Shown piece after piece: positions 45,286 through 54,486 of a stretch of DNA of 64,000 bases. The notes under the pieces were generated by a model that saw nothing but the letters and a program-made list of their open reading frames with translations, made no database searches and was not told where the DNA came from. Position numbers and translations under genes: made by a program. The DNA comes from Micromonospora sp. MP36 (GTDB taxonomy: Bacteria > Actinomycetota > Actinomycetes > Mycobacteriales > Micromonosporaceae): NCBI RefSeq assembly GCF_008119785.1, contig NZ_VSFA01000026.1:18156-82155 (forward strand), given 5' to 3'. Within the stretch, counting starts at the first letter, position 1; every line of letters starts with the position of its first letter.

Positions 45286-46478
45286 GGTGTCTCCCCTTCC
45301 GTCGGGATGGAGGCGCTGATCGCGGTGCCCTGTCCGGGAGCGGATTCGACGACGAGGGTGCCGCCGACGGCGGTGAGTCGGCGGCGCATGGTGGCCAGGC
45401 CCAGGCCTGTGCCGGTCGTCGAGGTGAGCGGCTGGTCGGGGTCGAACCCGCGCCCGTTGTCGACGACGTCGAGGCTGACCGTCCCGGGCAGGTAGGTGAG
45501 GGTGAGGTTCACCCGATCGGCGGCGGCGTGCGCGCGTACGTTGGCGATGGCCTCCTGCCCGGCGCGGAGCAGGGCGACCTCCACCGGGGTGGGCAGTGCG
45601 TAGGGAAGGCCGTCGACGGTGACGCGGGCGTCGAGGCCGAGGCGGCGGCTGTCGTCGACCAGGTGACCGAGGGCCTCGGTGAGCGGCCGGCCGGCCAGCG
45701 GGGCGGGGGTGAGGGCGCGGAGGAGCCGCCGGGTGTCCTCCAGCGCGGACTGCGCGGCCTCGACGGCGGCGTCCAGGTGGTGGTGGGCGGCCACCGGGGC
45801 GTCCGGCCAGCGGCCGGCGGCCGACTTCACCAGCAGGATGATCGTGGACAGGCTCTGGGCGACGGTGTCGTGGATCTCGCCGGCGAGCCGTTCCCGCTCG
45901 GCGAGCGTGCCGGCGCGGCGCTGGGCGGCGGCGAGCTGGCCCTGCGCGGCGGTGAGGTCGGCCAGCAGCCGCGTGGCCAGATCGTTCTGCTCTCGGAGGT
46001 CGCGGTAGACGGTCATGATCACGATGGCCACCCCGGCGCCGATGACCGGGCCGAGCACTGCGGGAACACTCAGCCTTCCCTCGTGGAGCGAGAACGCGGC
46101 GACGGCCACCGCCGCCAACCCCGCGACGACCACCGGCCCGACCACCCTCGGGAGCAGCTGCATGGCCAGCAGGAACAGGGCGAACGCCAGCCACACGAAG
46201 TCCACCGACAACGCGGCCAGTCCGATCCAGCCGGCGGTGAGCCCGGCGAACCACAGCCCGGCCACCGCCGGTCGCCGGGCGTGCCGGGCCAGTACGACGC
46301 CCAGCAGGTACCAGAGGGCCACCACGGCCACCGCGGTGATCAGCACACCGACGGGTGGACGGCCGGACCGTGCGGCGCGTACGGCGCCGACCAGCAGCAG
46401 CGCGACGAACAGGACGTGTTCGGCCCGACGGAGCAGGGTCAGCGTGACCGCCGCGACCCGCGGCTGCTGGTGATCCAT
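45282..46478 (-). CDS. NarL-type sensor histidine kinase
   Basis: 398 residues. Five or six membrane helices in the first 150 residues with almost no extracellular domain, so it may sense within the membrane. HisKA_3 motif 'LAERERLAGEIHDTVAQSL' with acceptor His, then 'AGQEAIANVRAHAAADRVNL' and 'VVDNGRGFDPDQPLTSTTG' plus 'GTGLGLATMRRRL'. Intramembrane-sensing kinases of this type commonly detect cell-envelope-active compounds. Divergent from the ABC permease gene, 134 bp apart. Confidence 0.95.
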   Translation of the reverse strand: MDHQQPRVAAVTLTLLRRAEHVLFVALLLVGAVRAARSGRPPVGVLITAVAVVALWYLLGVVLARHARRPAVAGLWFAGLTAGWIGLAALSVDFVWLAFALFLLAMQLLPRVVGPVVVAGLAAVAVAAFSLHEGRLSVPAVLGPVIGAGVAIVIMTVYRDLREQNDLATRLLADLTAAQGQLAAAQRRAGTLAERERLAGEIHDTVAQSLSTIILLVKSAAGRWPDAPVAAHHHLDAAVEAAQSALEDTRRLLRALTPAPLAGRPLTEALGHLVDDSRRLGLDARVTVDGLPYALPTPVEVALLRAGQEAIANVRAHAAADRVNLTLTYLPGTVSLDVVDNGRGFDPDQPLTSTTGTGLGLATMRRRLTAVGGTLVVESAPGQGTAISASIPTEGETP

Positions 46479-46612
46479 GACCCTGTCGACCGTAGTGGCC
46501 GCCGGGCGGCTCGGCCTCCAACTTTCGATGGGTTCAGCCGTGCCTCGTTCGTCTCCGCAGGTCCCAGCCCTCGTGCGAGGGCACCGCCGGTGCTGGCGGG
46601 AAGGCTTGCGGC

Positions 46613-47677
46613 ATGTTCATCGCAGTACGTGACCTTCGATTCGCCCGGGGCCGGTTCGCCCTCCTGGGCACCGTCATCGCGCTGATGACACTGATGGTGA
46701 TCCTGCTGACCGGGCTGACCGCGGGACTGGGGGCGGCCAGTGTGTCGGCGGTGGCGGAGCTCCCCGTCGACGCCATCTCGTTCCAGCGGCCGACCGACGG
46801 TCAGCAGGTGTCCTTCGCCACCAGCAGCCTACCGGCGGAAGCGGTCGCCACCGTGGCAGCGCAGCCAGGGGTGACCGCCGCGTGGCCGCTCGGCGCGTCG
46901 ACCACCCGCCTGCAGGCCGACGGCCGCGCCGCGACGGTGGCGCTGCTCGGCGGCGATCCCGCGCTGTATCCGGCACTGCGGGAAGGTCAGGCACCAGCCG
47001 GGGCCGAGGTGGCCCTCACCGCCGACCTGGCCGAGACGCAGTCGGTGTCGGTCGGCGACACCGTCTCCGTCGGCGGTCAGCAGGTCACGGTGACGGCGAT
47101 CGTGGCCACCACCTCGTTCAACCATCTGCCCGTCGTGTACACCCCGATCGACACCTGGCAGCGCCTGGCGCGAACGGAGGGCATCACCGCCGTGGCCGCC
47201 ACCCGTGACGACGGGGTCAACGCCGCTGCCGACCCCGCCGGCCTCACGACGCTCAGCCGTGACGAGGCGTTCACCGCCGTCGGCGGCTACGCCTCCGAGC
47301 AGGGCTCACTCAACCTGATGCGGGGCCTGCTGTTGGCGGTCTCCGCCCTGGTCGTCGGCGCCTTCTTCACCGTCTGGACCATGCAGCGCGGCACCGATCT
47401 GGCCGTGGTCCGGGCGCTCGGCGGCAGCCGCGGCTACCTGCTGCGCGACGCCCTCGCCCAGGCCGGGATCGTCCTGCTGGTGGGCGCCGCCGTCGGCGCC
47501 GGCGCCGCCGCCGGCCTGGGTGCGGTGGCCGCCCGGGTCGTGCCGTTCGTCCTGGACACCACCACGGTTGCCGTCCCGCTCGCGGCGATGCTCGCCGTCG
47601 GCGCGCTCGGCGCCGCCTTCTCCGTCCGCCGGGTCAGCACCGTCGACCCGCTCACCGCCCTGGGAGCAGCCCGATGA
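46613..47677 (+). CDS. ABC transporter permease (FtsX/MacB type)
   Basis: 354 residues. One helix near the N-terminus ('FALLGTVIALMTLMVILLTG'), an extracellular domain of about 190 residues and three C-terminal helices with 'VWTMQRGTDLAVVRALGGSR', the coupling motif of FtsX-like permeases. The stop overlaps the ATPase start by ATGA. Together they form a type VII-like ABC exporter or mechanotransmitter, probably regulated by the adjacent divergent two-component system. Confidence 0.93.
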   Translation: MFIAVRDLRFARGRFALLGTVIALMTLMVILLTGLTAGLGAASVSAVAELPVDAISFQRPTDGQQVSFATSSLPAEAVATVAAQPGVTAAWPLGASTTRLQADGRAATVALLGGDPALYPALREGQAPAGAEVALTADLAETQSVSVGDTVSVGGQQVTVTAIVATTSFNHLPVVYTPIDTWQRLARTEGITAVAATRDDGVNAAADPAGLTTLSRDEAFTAVGGYASEQGSLNLMRGLLLAVSALVVGAFFTVWTMQRGTDLAVVRALGGSRGYLLRDALAQAGIVLLVGAAVGAGAAAGLGAVAARVVPFVLDTTTVAVPLAAMLAVGALGAAFSVRRVSTVDPLTALGAAR

Positions 47678-48387
47678 CTCTAGCCCTCACCGACGTCCGC
47701 CTCACCTACCCCGACGGGGACCGCCGCCTGGTCGCGCTCGACGCGGTCAACCTGCGGGTCACCGGAGGTGAACTGGTGGCGGTGACCGGTCCGTCCGGGT
47801 CCGGCAAGTCCAGCCTGCTGGCCGTCGCCGGCGCCCTGACCCGGCCCGAATCCGGCACGGTACGCATCGCGGACACCGACGTCACCGCGCTTGATCAGAA
47901 GGGTCGTGACCGGCTCCGCCGGGAACGCATCGGATTCGTCTTCCAACAGGCCAACCTGCTGGCCTCGCTCACCGCCCTCGACCAGCTCCTGCTCGTCGCA
48001 CACCTGTCCGGCGCATCCCGGCGCTCGGCCGAGGCCCGCGCCCGCGGGCTGCTCGACCGAGTGGGCCTCGGCGGCAAGGCGGACAAGCGTCCCCACCAGC
48101 TTTCCGGCGGGGAACGCCAACGGGTCGGCATCGTCCGCGCGTTGATGGGAAACCCTGCCCTGCTCCTGGTCGACGAACCCACTTCCGCTCTTGATCACGA
48201 GCGTGGCGAGGCGGTGGTCACCCTGCTGCGCGACATCACCCACGAGCAGCCGTTGGCCACCGTCATGGTCACCCACGATCTGCAGTACCTGCACCTGGCG
48301 GACCGGACGGTGGCGATGCGGGACGGCCGGGTGTGCCCGCCGGCTGAGTTCAGCCCGCGATCACCCGCCGCCGTCCGGGGCCACTGA
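47674..48387 (+). CDS. ABC transporter ATP-binding protein (LolD/MacB type)
   Basis: 237 residues. Walker A 'GPSGSGKSSLL', Q-loop 'FVFQQANLLASLTALDQLLL', signature 'LSGGERQRVGIVRALMGNP', Walker B 'LLLVDEPTSALD' and switch His in 'VMVTHDLQYL'. Paired with the FtsX-type permease. A 75-bp gap separates its end from the convergent UbiA gene. Confidence 0.95.
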   Translation: MTLALTDVRLTYPDGDRRLVALDAVNLRVTGGELVAVTGPSGSGKSSLLAVAGALTRPESGTVRIADTDVTALDQKGRDRLRRERIGFVFQQANLLASLTALDQLLLVAHLSGASRRSAEARARGLLDRVGLGGKADKRPHQLSGGERQRVGIVRALMGNPALLLVDEPTSALDHERGEAVVTLLRDITHEQPLATVMVTHDLQYLHLADRTVAMRDGRVCPPAEFSPRSPAAVRGH

Positions 48388-48462
48388 GGCCACGTCATCG
48401 GTCCGGGTGATGCGGCCACGCGGCAGACGTGATGACAGGGCGGATGTTCGCGCGCTGTCTGC

Positions 48463-49560
48463 TCACGAGGTGGCCGACGCGCGGCGCGCCAACCACAGGC
48501 GGTGGGCGAACAGGACCAGGTAGCCGGCGAGGACGGCGCCGAGCACGGCCAGTGCGCCGGTGTCGGCGGAGTGCCGCGCCGCGTCCAGGATCACGCCGAG
48601 CATCGCCGCCGCGACGATCAGGGACACGTGGTTGGAGGCCCAGAAGACCACCGGCGTCATCCGCGTGGCGTCGAGGTCGCGCATCGCGCCGCGCCGCAAC
48701 TGCCGGACGAGCCAGACCGAGAGCGGCGCGGTGGCGGCCATGGCGACCCAGATCAGCCAGGGTACCCAGCCGAGCAGCGCGAAGGCGGTGAGCATCGCGT
48801 ACGCGATCGGCTGCGCGGCGACGATCAGGCGCACCGCCGGCTGGTAGCCGACGATGACCGGCAGGGTGCGCTTGCCGACCATCGCGTCCGACCGGCGGTC
48901 GCCCAGGTTCATCACCATCATCCGGGCCACCTGCAGCACCGCGGTGGGTGCCAGCACGGCGAGCAGCAGCATCGGTACGGTGCCGGTCTGGAGCACCACC
49001 GCGACGGCCGGCCAGAGTCCGTTGAGGATCGCGGCGACGGTCAACTCTCCCGCGCCCCGGTAGTTGAGCCGCACCGGCGGGGCGGTGTAGAACCAGGCCA
49101 GCACCACGGCGGCGGTGGCGAGCAGGCGCGCCTGCCCGGACGGCATGACCGCCACCATCAGGGTGGACACGCTGAAGAGTACGAACGCGGCGCCGAGCGA
49201 CACCACGGGTGCGACCAGCCCGTCCACCAGTGCCCGGCTGCCGCCGGTCCACGGGGTGAAGTAGACGTTCGCGCGGTCGGCCTCGAGGTCGAAGTACTCG
49301 TTGCAGTAGTGGGTCATCACGTGGACGGTCCACGCGAAGAGTTGGGCGACCGCGTACCAGGTGACGTCGAGCGGGTGACCCTGGTGCACCGCGACCGCCA
49401 CCGCGAGGCCCACCGGCAGGAGGTTGTAGAGCAGGAAGCGGAGCCGGGCGAGTCGGAGGAAACCCTTCCAGTGAACGCGCTCCGGCCCGCTGGTGGGGCC
49501 GGTGACCGCACGCCGGGTCTCCGGCCGCAGACTTGGTTCCAGCATCGCACCCATCGACAT
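48463..49560 (-). CDS. UbiA-family prenyltransferase
   Basis: 365 residues, ATG after GGGGAGGCGC. About eight membrane helices. The first Asp-rich motif is 'THYCNEYFDLEADRAN', the second 'NLGDRRSDAMVGKRTLPV', both expected for Mg-dependent binding of a prenyl diphosphate. Closest in look to MenA-like and related aromatic prenyltransferases, but without quinone genes next to it. An N-terminal polar extension of about 45 residues precedes the first helix. Acceptor substrate unknown. Confidence 0.9.
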   Translation of the reverse strand: MSMGAMLEPSLRPETRRAVTGPTSGPERVHWKGFLRLARLRFLLYNLLPVGLAVAVAVHQGHPLDVTWYAVAQLFAWTVHVMTHYCNEYFDLEADRANVYFTPWTGGSRALVDGLVAPVVSLGAAFVLFSVSTLMVAVMPSGQARLLATAAVVLAWFYTAPPVRLNYRGAGELTVAAILNGLWPAVAVVLQTGTVPMLLLAVLAPTAVLQVARMMVMNLGDRRSDAMVGKRTLPVIVGYQPAVRLIVAAQPIAYAMLTAFALLGWVPWLIWVAMAATAPLSVWLVRQLRRGAMRDLDATRMTPVVFWASNHVSLIVAAAMLGVILDAARHSADTGALAVLGAVLAGYLVLFAHRLWLARRASATS

Positions 49561-49739
49561 GCGCCTCCCCGTGGTCAGTCCGCTACGGAATCTATGTGTC
49601 GGCGGCGGCAAGCGACAGGTTGTGTCGGGAAGGTAACTGCCTGCGAGGCCTGCGACCGGACGGTGCGGGCGATAAGCTACGCACCGTCGGGTCGAGTCGT
49701 GCCAGCGCCGGTCCGGCTTTCGCCGGCGCGGCGAGCCGG

Positions 49740-49770
49740 GGCCACGGTCGCCCTGGCGACGACCGTGGCC
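49740..49770 (-). terminator. Intrinsic terminator of M23 peptidase gene
   Basis: Perfect 11-bp stem (49740-49750 with 49760-49770), 9-nt loop, 12 bp after the peptidase stop. A second smaller hairpin is at 49705-49729. Confidence 0.7.
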
Positions 49771-49781
49771 ACGGCCGGCGG

Positions 49782-50960
49782 TCAGCAGTACCCGTTGACG
49801 GTGCCGCTCACGCCGGTCCAGAGGTAGGCGTCGGAGACCCAGGTGCCGTCGGTGAGCTTGTTCCACAGCGAGGTGGTGCCCCACCGGCCGCTGTGCGTGG
49901 TGCCGTTCGCCGAGCAGGCGATGTTCACCGTCGCCCCGTCGCCGACGGACCCGACGACCGCGTACCCGGTGCCGGGTCCGGAGCGCTTGTTGACCGAGCC
50001 GCCTCCGTTGGCGTCCACCACGCCCTGGGTGAAGCCGAGCGCGCCGTAGTTGTAGAGCGCCCCGCCCACGTTCACCTGGGCCGAGCCGTGCAGCGCGTAC
50101 CCCTGGTAGGTCGCTCCGCCGTTCATGATGACCCACTTGCCGAAGTTGTGTCCGGCGATCGGCACGTACGCGCTGTTCTGCCGCAGACCGAAGTGCACGT
50201 GCCGGCCGCTGGCGGCACCCCCGCACGTCACGTCGGTGCCGGTGTAGCCGAGGTAGGCGCCCTCGCCCACACCCGCGCCATTGACGTTGATGTTGCTCCA
50301 CAGGTGGTAGTAGTCGGTGGAGTAGCCCCGGTCGTGGATGACCCGGATCCAGCCCTGGCACATCGTGTACGCGGTGCCGCCGCGCGCCGCGACGACGACC
50401 TGGTCGCCGCCGGACAGGTCGATGGAGCTCCACGGGCTCTCGCTGCCGCCCCAGCCGTGCGGCCCGCCGGTCAGGTACCAGGACTGGCCGATTCCGAACG
50501 GCAGTCGCATGCCGGTCCGGTAGTCGCCACCGGCGTACATCGGCGTCACCGCGGTGAACACCTGCTTCTCGCGGTCGGAGACCACCGCCGCGGGCGCCGC
50601 CGCGGCCAGCTCGGCGAAGGCCGGTTCGCCGTCGAAGGCGATCTGCCAGCCGCGGTCCTGCGCCCGGGCCACGAACAGCCATCCCGCCGGGTACGCGCCC
50701 TCCTGGTGCGGCGCGACCACGACGGCGGTGCCGAAGGCCCAGCGCTGGCCGGCCCGCCGGGTGACGTTCACCCGGGTGTCCGACGCGTCGGCGGCGCGCA
50801 GCGCCGGCTCCGCCTTCGTGGCCTGCTGGAGCAGCTTCGCGGTGACGGCGGTGGTCACGTCGGCCGATGGCGACGCCTGGGCGACGCCGGGACTGGTGAG
50901 CATGCTCGCGCCGAGCAGTGCCGCGGCGGCGACACCGAGCGCGATCCGGAGACGGGGCAT
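49782..50960 (-). CDS. Secreted M23-family metallopeptidase with SH3-like tail
   Basis: 392 residues, ATG after AGGAGGACCT. Signal peptide ends near 'GVAQASPS' (about 30). The M23 zinc site is indicated by 'GPHGWGGSESPWSSIDLSGG' (H and D ligands) and 'GRHVHFGLRQ' (HxH). Between them 'HDRGYSTDYYHLW' is the family's third block. The last 70 residues ('NKRSGPGTGYAVVGSVGDGA', 'WNKLTDGTWVSDAYL') are an SH3-like cell-wall binding domain. Most relatives are extracellular lytic peptidases that cut peptidoglycan cross-bridges or proteins. Confidence 0.92.
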   Translation of the reverse strand: MPRLRIALGVAAAALLGASMLTSPGVAQASPSADVTTAVTAKLLQQATKAEPALRAADASDTRVNVTRRAGQRWAFGTAVVVAPHQEGAYPAGWLFVARAQDRGWQIAFDGEPAFAELAAAAPAAVVSDREKQVFTAVTPMYAGGDYRTGMRLPFGIGQSWYLTGGPHGWGGSESPWSSIDLSGGDQVVVAARGGTAYTMCQGWIRVIHDRGYSTDYYHLWSNINVNGAGVGEGAYLGYTGTDVTCGGAASGRHVHFGLRQNSAYVPIAGHNFGKWVIMNGGATYQGYALHGSAQVNVGGALYNYGALGFTQGVVDANGGGSVNKRSGPGTGYAVVGSVGDGATVNIACSANGTTHSGRWGTTSLWNKLTDGTWVSDAYLWTGVSGTVNGYC

Positions 50961-50971
50961 AGGTCCTCCTT

Positions 50972-51065
50972 CACCAACGGGTGGGAGGGAGGCTAGCGAT
51001 TCTATCGATATCTGTCTACGTCCATCCCTGTCGGCCGGATCCGGCCAGGCACTCACCCGTTGGTG
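50972..51065 (-). promoter_or_regulatory. Long-range inverted repeat in M23 peptidase leader
   Basis: CACCAACGGGTG (50972-50983) and its exact complement CACCCGTTGGTG (51054-51065) frame 70 bp of leader. In the minus-strand transcript the second arm ends a few nucleotides before the GGAGG of the M23 gene, so pairing would sit against the ribosome binding site. The loop contains a GC-rich palindrome (TGGCCGGATCCGGCC) and an AT-rich part. It could be a translation switch or simply an operator pair. Confidence 0.45.
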
Positions 51066-51228
51066 CCGGCGTCCGGCCGGCTCGGCGGAGACGCCGGGCC
51101 GTTCGGGGCGATCGAGATCGAGCCGTTCGGCCAGGACGGCTGGCGGCTGTCCGACAAGAGCGCGACTGGCCCCGCACCCGCACCTAACTTCGCCGGTATT
51201 CACAACCTTCTGCGGTGGGGGCTTCATT

Positions 51229-53811
51229 GTGAACAGAACACATGTCGTCACCGGCGGCACCGGCTTCGTCGGACTGGCGCTCGTCCTGGAACTGCTGCAG
51301 CGTACCGACGACGACGTGGTGTGCCTGGTGCGGCCCGGTGCGCACGACCCCGACGCGCGGCTGCGCGGCCTGTTGGCCGCGGCGGCGCGCGCCTACGACC
51401 GACGCGTCGACCTCGACGGGCGGGTGCGGGCCGTCGCCGGCGACGTCAGCCGGCCGGACTGCGGGCTGCTGGAGCCGATCCGCGGCCCGATCGCGGACTT
51501 CTGGCACAGCGCCGCCTCACTGCGCTACGAGGAGTCCGCCGCGGCGGACATCTTCGCCACCAACGTCGACGGCACCCGGCATGCGCTCGACCTCGCCGAC
51601 CGGCTCGGCGCCGCGTCGTTCAACTACGTCAGCACCGCCTATGTCGCGGGTACCCGGGACGGGGTGATCAGCGAGCGCCTGATCGCACCCGACAGCAACA
51701 ACAACGCCTACGAGCGCAGCAAGGCCACCGCCGAGGCGCTGGTCCACGGCCACGCCGGGACGGCGACCCGCATCCTGCGGCCCAGCATCGTGGTCGGCCA
51801 CCGCGCCACCCGCGCGGTCGTCGGCAGCTACACCGGGATGTACGGCTTCCAGCGCCGGCTCGCCGCCTTCGCGCAGAGCCTGTCGGTACGGGCGCCGGAG
51901 CGGCTGCACCGACCGGTGCGGATGCTGGTCGATCCGGGTACGCCGCTGAACTTCATCCCCGTCGACGCGCTGGTCGAGCAGCTGGTCGGCATCGCCGCCT
52001 CGGGCAGCCCGGAACGGATCTTCCATCTCACCAACTCGACTCCGCCGGCCGCCGGCGACGTGCTCAGGCGGATCTTCGCGCTGGCCGGGCTGCCGGAACC
52101 GGAGTACGTCAGCGACCCGTCCGAGCTGGACGACACCGATCGGGCGTTCGCCAAGGGCATCGAGTTCTACCGCTCGTACCTGGTCGGCGAGAAGCTCTTC
52201 GACCGGGTCAACAGCGACCGGGCGCTGGGTCGGACCGACGCGGGGCGGATGCCGTTCCCCGACGCCGAGATCACCGCCTACGCCCGCTGGTACCTCGACA
52301 ACGTGCAGCGCCGCCGAGGGCCGGGGCGGCACCGGGCGACGCCCGCCCGCTCGGCCCGACCCGCGCCGGCCGCCGCGCCGCGGCCCGCCGATCCGACCCG
52401 GATCGTCCTGCTCGGCGCCGGTTACACGTCGGTGTGGGCGTACAAGTCGCTGCGGCGGCGGCTGGGCCGGCAGTTGCGCCGGGGCGACGTCGAGCTCGTC
52501 TTCGTGGACCCGCTCGGCTACCACTCGTACCACGGTTTCACCGCCGAGGTGCTCGGCGGCCTCATCGCCGAGGGGCACGAACGGAGCCCGCTGCGGACCA
52601 CCTGCCCGCGGGCGCGGCTGGTCCGGGGCACCGCGGAGCACGTCGACCTGGGGCGCCGCGAGGTCGCCGTGGCGCTGGCCGGCACCACCGGGGAGACGCT
52701 GACCCTGCGCTACGACCACCTGGTCGTCGGCTGCGGCAGCCACGACGACCTGGCCCGGGTGGCGGGGCTGGCCGAGCACGGCTGGTCGCTGAAGAACCCG
52801 GGCGGTTCCGCGGCCGTGCGGGAGCGGCTGCTGACGCAGGTGGAGCTGGCCGACGCGAGCCCCGACGAGCAGACCCGACGGGAACTGCTCAGCGTGGTCG
52901 TCGTCGGGGGCGGCTTCACCGGCGTGGAGATGTCGGCCACGGTCGCCGAGCTCTTCCGCAGCCTGCGCCCTCGCTACCGGGTGCTGCGCGAGGTCGAGCC
53001 GCAGGTGCACCTCGTGCACGGCGGTCCCGACCTGCTGCCGCAGCTGCGTCCCCGGTTCGCCCGGCTGGCCGGGTACGCGCACCGCCAGCTCGTGCGCGCC
53101 GGCGTACGGCTGCACCTGGACACCCGTGTGGTGCGGGTCGACCTGGACGGCGCCCACCTCGACGACGGGTCCGTGCTCGCCAGCCGCCTGGTCGTGTCGA
53201 CGTTGGGCCAGGCGGTGGCCCCGGTGCCCGGCACGGAGTCGCTGGAGTCCCGCCACGGCCGCCTGGTCACCGACGACTACCTGCGGGTCCGTGGCGGCGA
53301 CGGGCGGGTGTGGTCCGGTGGCGACCACGCCCACCTGCTGCATCCGGTCAAGGGCGAGCCCTGCCCGGCCAATGCGCTGTGGGCGATCAAGCACGGCGGG
53401 TGGATCGGCGGGAACATCGCGGCGACGCTGCGCGGCCGGACCCCCCGCCGGTTCACCTACCGGGGCCTCGGGCAGGCGGCGAGCCTGGGCGTCGGCCGGG
53501 GCGCCGTCGAGCTGTACGGGGTGCAGGTCACCGGCTGGCTGGGCTGGCTGATGCGGGCCGGGTTCTTCCTCTGGTTCATGCCCTCGCGGCGGCAGGCGGT
53601 ACGCAGCCTCGTGGACCTGCTCGGCGCGCCCGTGCTGGGCCGGCGCCTCACCGCGCTGGCGGCGTCCGGCCGCCCGATCCGGCCGGGCAGCCCGGAACCG
53701 CTCGCGGTGCCGAGCCAGCCGTCCCGTCCGCCCCAGCAGCGCGATCGGCAACTACTCCGCCAGCGGGACCCGGGCCCGCACGAGCAGGTCCCCCAGCCGG
53801 AGCCCCGGTAG
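51229..53811 (+). CDS. SDR reductase/epimerase fused to NDH-2-like FAD oxidoreductase
   Basis: 860 residues from GTG 51229, close behind GGTGGGGG. Residues 1-370 are an extended SDR: 'VVTGGTGFVGLALVLELLQR', 'NYVSTAYVAG' and active-site 'YERSK' near 160; the layout is like male-sterility/thioester-reductase domains. A Pro/Ala/Arg linker (about 371-389) leads to a second protein, 390-860, with two dinucleotide sites, 'TRIVLLGAGYTSVWAYKSL' and 'VVVVGGGFTGVEMSATV', plus 'VWSGGDHAHLLHPVKGEPCP', the pattern of type II NADH dehydrogenases. A few hydrophobic residues near 'GWLGWLMRAGFFLWFM' may touch the membrane. The frame is uninterrupted, so the fusion seems real. Substrate unknown. Confidence 0.85.
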   Translation: MNRTHVVTGGTGFVGLALVLELLQRTDDDVVCLVRPGAHDPDARLRGLLAAAARAYDRRVDLDGRVRAVAGDVSRPDCGLLEPIRGPIADFWHSAASLRYEESAAADIFATNVDGTRHALDLADRLGAASFNYVSTAYVAGTRDGVISERLIAPDSNNNAYERSKATAEALVHGHAGTATRILRPSIVVGHRATRAVVGSYTGMYGFQRRLAAFAQSLSVRAPERLHRPVRMLVDPGTPLNFIPVDALVEQLVGIAASGSPERIFHLTNSTPPAAGDVLRRIFALAGLPEPEYVSDPSELDDTDRAFAKGIEFYRSYLVGEKLFDRVNSDRALGRTDAGRMPFPDAEITAYARWYLDNVQRRRGPGRHRATPARSARPAPAAAPRPADPTRIVLLGAGYTSVWAYKSLRRRLGRQLRRGDVELVFVDPLGYHSYHGFTAEVLGGLIAEGHERSPLRTTCPRARLVRGTAEHVDLGRREVAVALAGTTGETLTLRYDHLVVGCGSHDDLARVAGLAEHGWSLKNPGGSAAVRERLLTQVELADASPDEQTRRELLSVVVVGGGFTGVEMSATVAELFRSLRPRYRVLREVEPQVHLVHGGPDLLPQLRPRFARLAGYAHRQLVRAGVRLHLDTRVVRVDLDGAHLDDGSVLASRLVVSTLGQAVAPVPGTESLESRHGRLVTDDYLRVRGGDGRVWSGGDHAHLLHPVKGEPCPANALWAIKHGGWIGGNIAATLRGRTPRRFTYRGLGQAASLGVGRGAVELYGVQVTGWLGWLMRAGFFLWFMPSRRQAVRSLVDLLGAPVLGRRLTALAASGRPIRPGSPEPLAVPSQPSRPPQQRDRQLLRQRDPGPHEQVPQPEPR

Positions 53812-53896
53812 CCGGGCTGCCGGGCAACGATGCGGCATGACCTGACGGGAGGCGCCGTCGCGGTCCCGCGGTGAGCGCGACAACACGAGAACGAAC

Positions 53897-53937
53897 CGGC
53901 CGGAGGCCCGGGGTCGCTGACCCCGGGCCTCCGGCCG
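53897..53937 (+). terminator. Intrinsic terminator after SDR/NDH-2 fusion
   Basis: Perfect 19-bp stem (53897-53915 with 53919-53937) with a 3-nt loop GCT, the strongest hairpin of the window. It separates the fusion gene from the Cys-rich operon, so the two are different transcripts. The rest of the 53812-54062 gap is AT-rich for this genome and has a TTGACT -35-like box near 53978. Confidence 0.88.
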
Positions 53938-54062
53938 CGTCACGTCTGCCGCACGTAGGAAATCTTCCCTCAAGCCGTTGACTTCGGTGATTTTCAACAC
54001 AACAATCGCCATCAATATCGACGGCTGTCGTTGTCGATCGGCACCTCGAGAGGGAGGTATCC

Positions 54063-54473
54063 ATGGCAGCTGTGACAGGCGAGATGTCGTGGTTCTGCTG
54101 CGGCAGCGCGTGGGGCCCGTGCGGCACCACGGGCGGCGGCGCCTGCGGCACCTGCAAGTCCGGCAACTACCAGCACGCGTGGCCCAACGCCTCGGACGCA
54201 TGCTGGTCCATCACCCGCCCGGACACGTGCGGGATGTCACTGTCCCGCCGCACCTGCGGCTTCCGGCACTACACCACCAACCTCTGCAGCGGCCTCCGGG
54301 TCGGCACCACCATCGCCGACTGCGGTCCGCAGACCGACCTCTGGTGCGGCGAGCGCAGCTGCTGCGGCTCGGCCTGCGGCACCAACCGCATCATCGACCT
54401 GACGCCCGCGGCGTACAGCGCGATCGCCAGTCTTTCCACCGGGCTGCGGCCCGTGTCGGTCGACATCGTCTGA
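54063..54473 (+). CDS. Cysteine-rich double-psi-beta-barrel protein without signal peptide
   Basis: 136 residues, ATG 6 nt after GGGAGG. Fourteen cysteines (12, 13, 20, 28, 31, 47, 56, 65, 75, 87, 95, 100, 101, 105), about 10 percent. 'VTGEMSWFCCGSAWGPCG' opens like expansin/barwin domains, and 'TIADCGP' plus 'RIIDLTPAAYSAIASLSTG' match the ends of the RlpA/expansin double-psi barrel ('V-D-x-GP ... DLS-x-AA'). So the fold assignment is reasonable. The many cysteines suggest an oxidised, extracellular protein, yet no signal peptide precedes the well-supported start. The next genes encode a Tat-exported partner and a MauE-like redox membrane protein. Confidence 0.8.
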   Translation: MAAVTGEMSWFCCGSAWGPCGTTGGGACGTCKSGNYQHAWPNASDACWSITRPDTCGMSLSRRTCGFRHYTTNLCSGLRVGTTIADCGPQTDLWCGERSCCGSACGTNRIIDLTPAAYSAIASLSTGLRPVSVDIV

Positions 54474-54486
54474 GGGGGAGGGCATC

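Noticed and set aside
50961..51228. ydaO (c-di-AMP) riboswitch upstream of the M23 peptidase
   Set aside because: The context is typical, but the conserved purine-rich and GGGGUGAAUC-like blocks of the ydaO fold are not recognisable on the minus strand.
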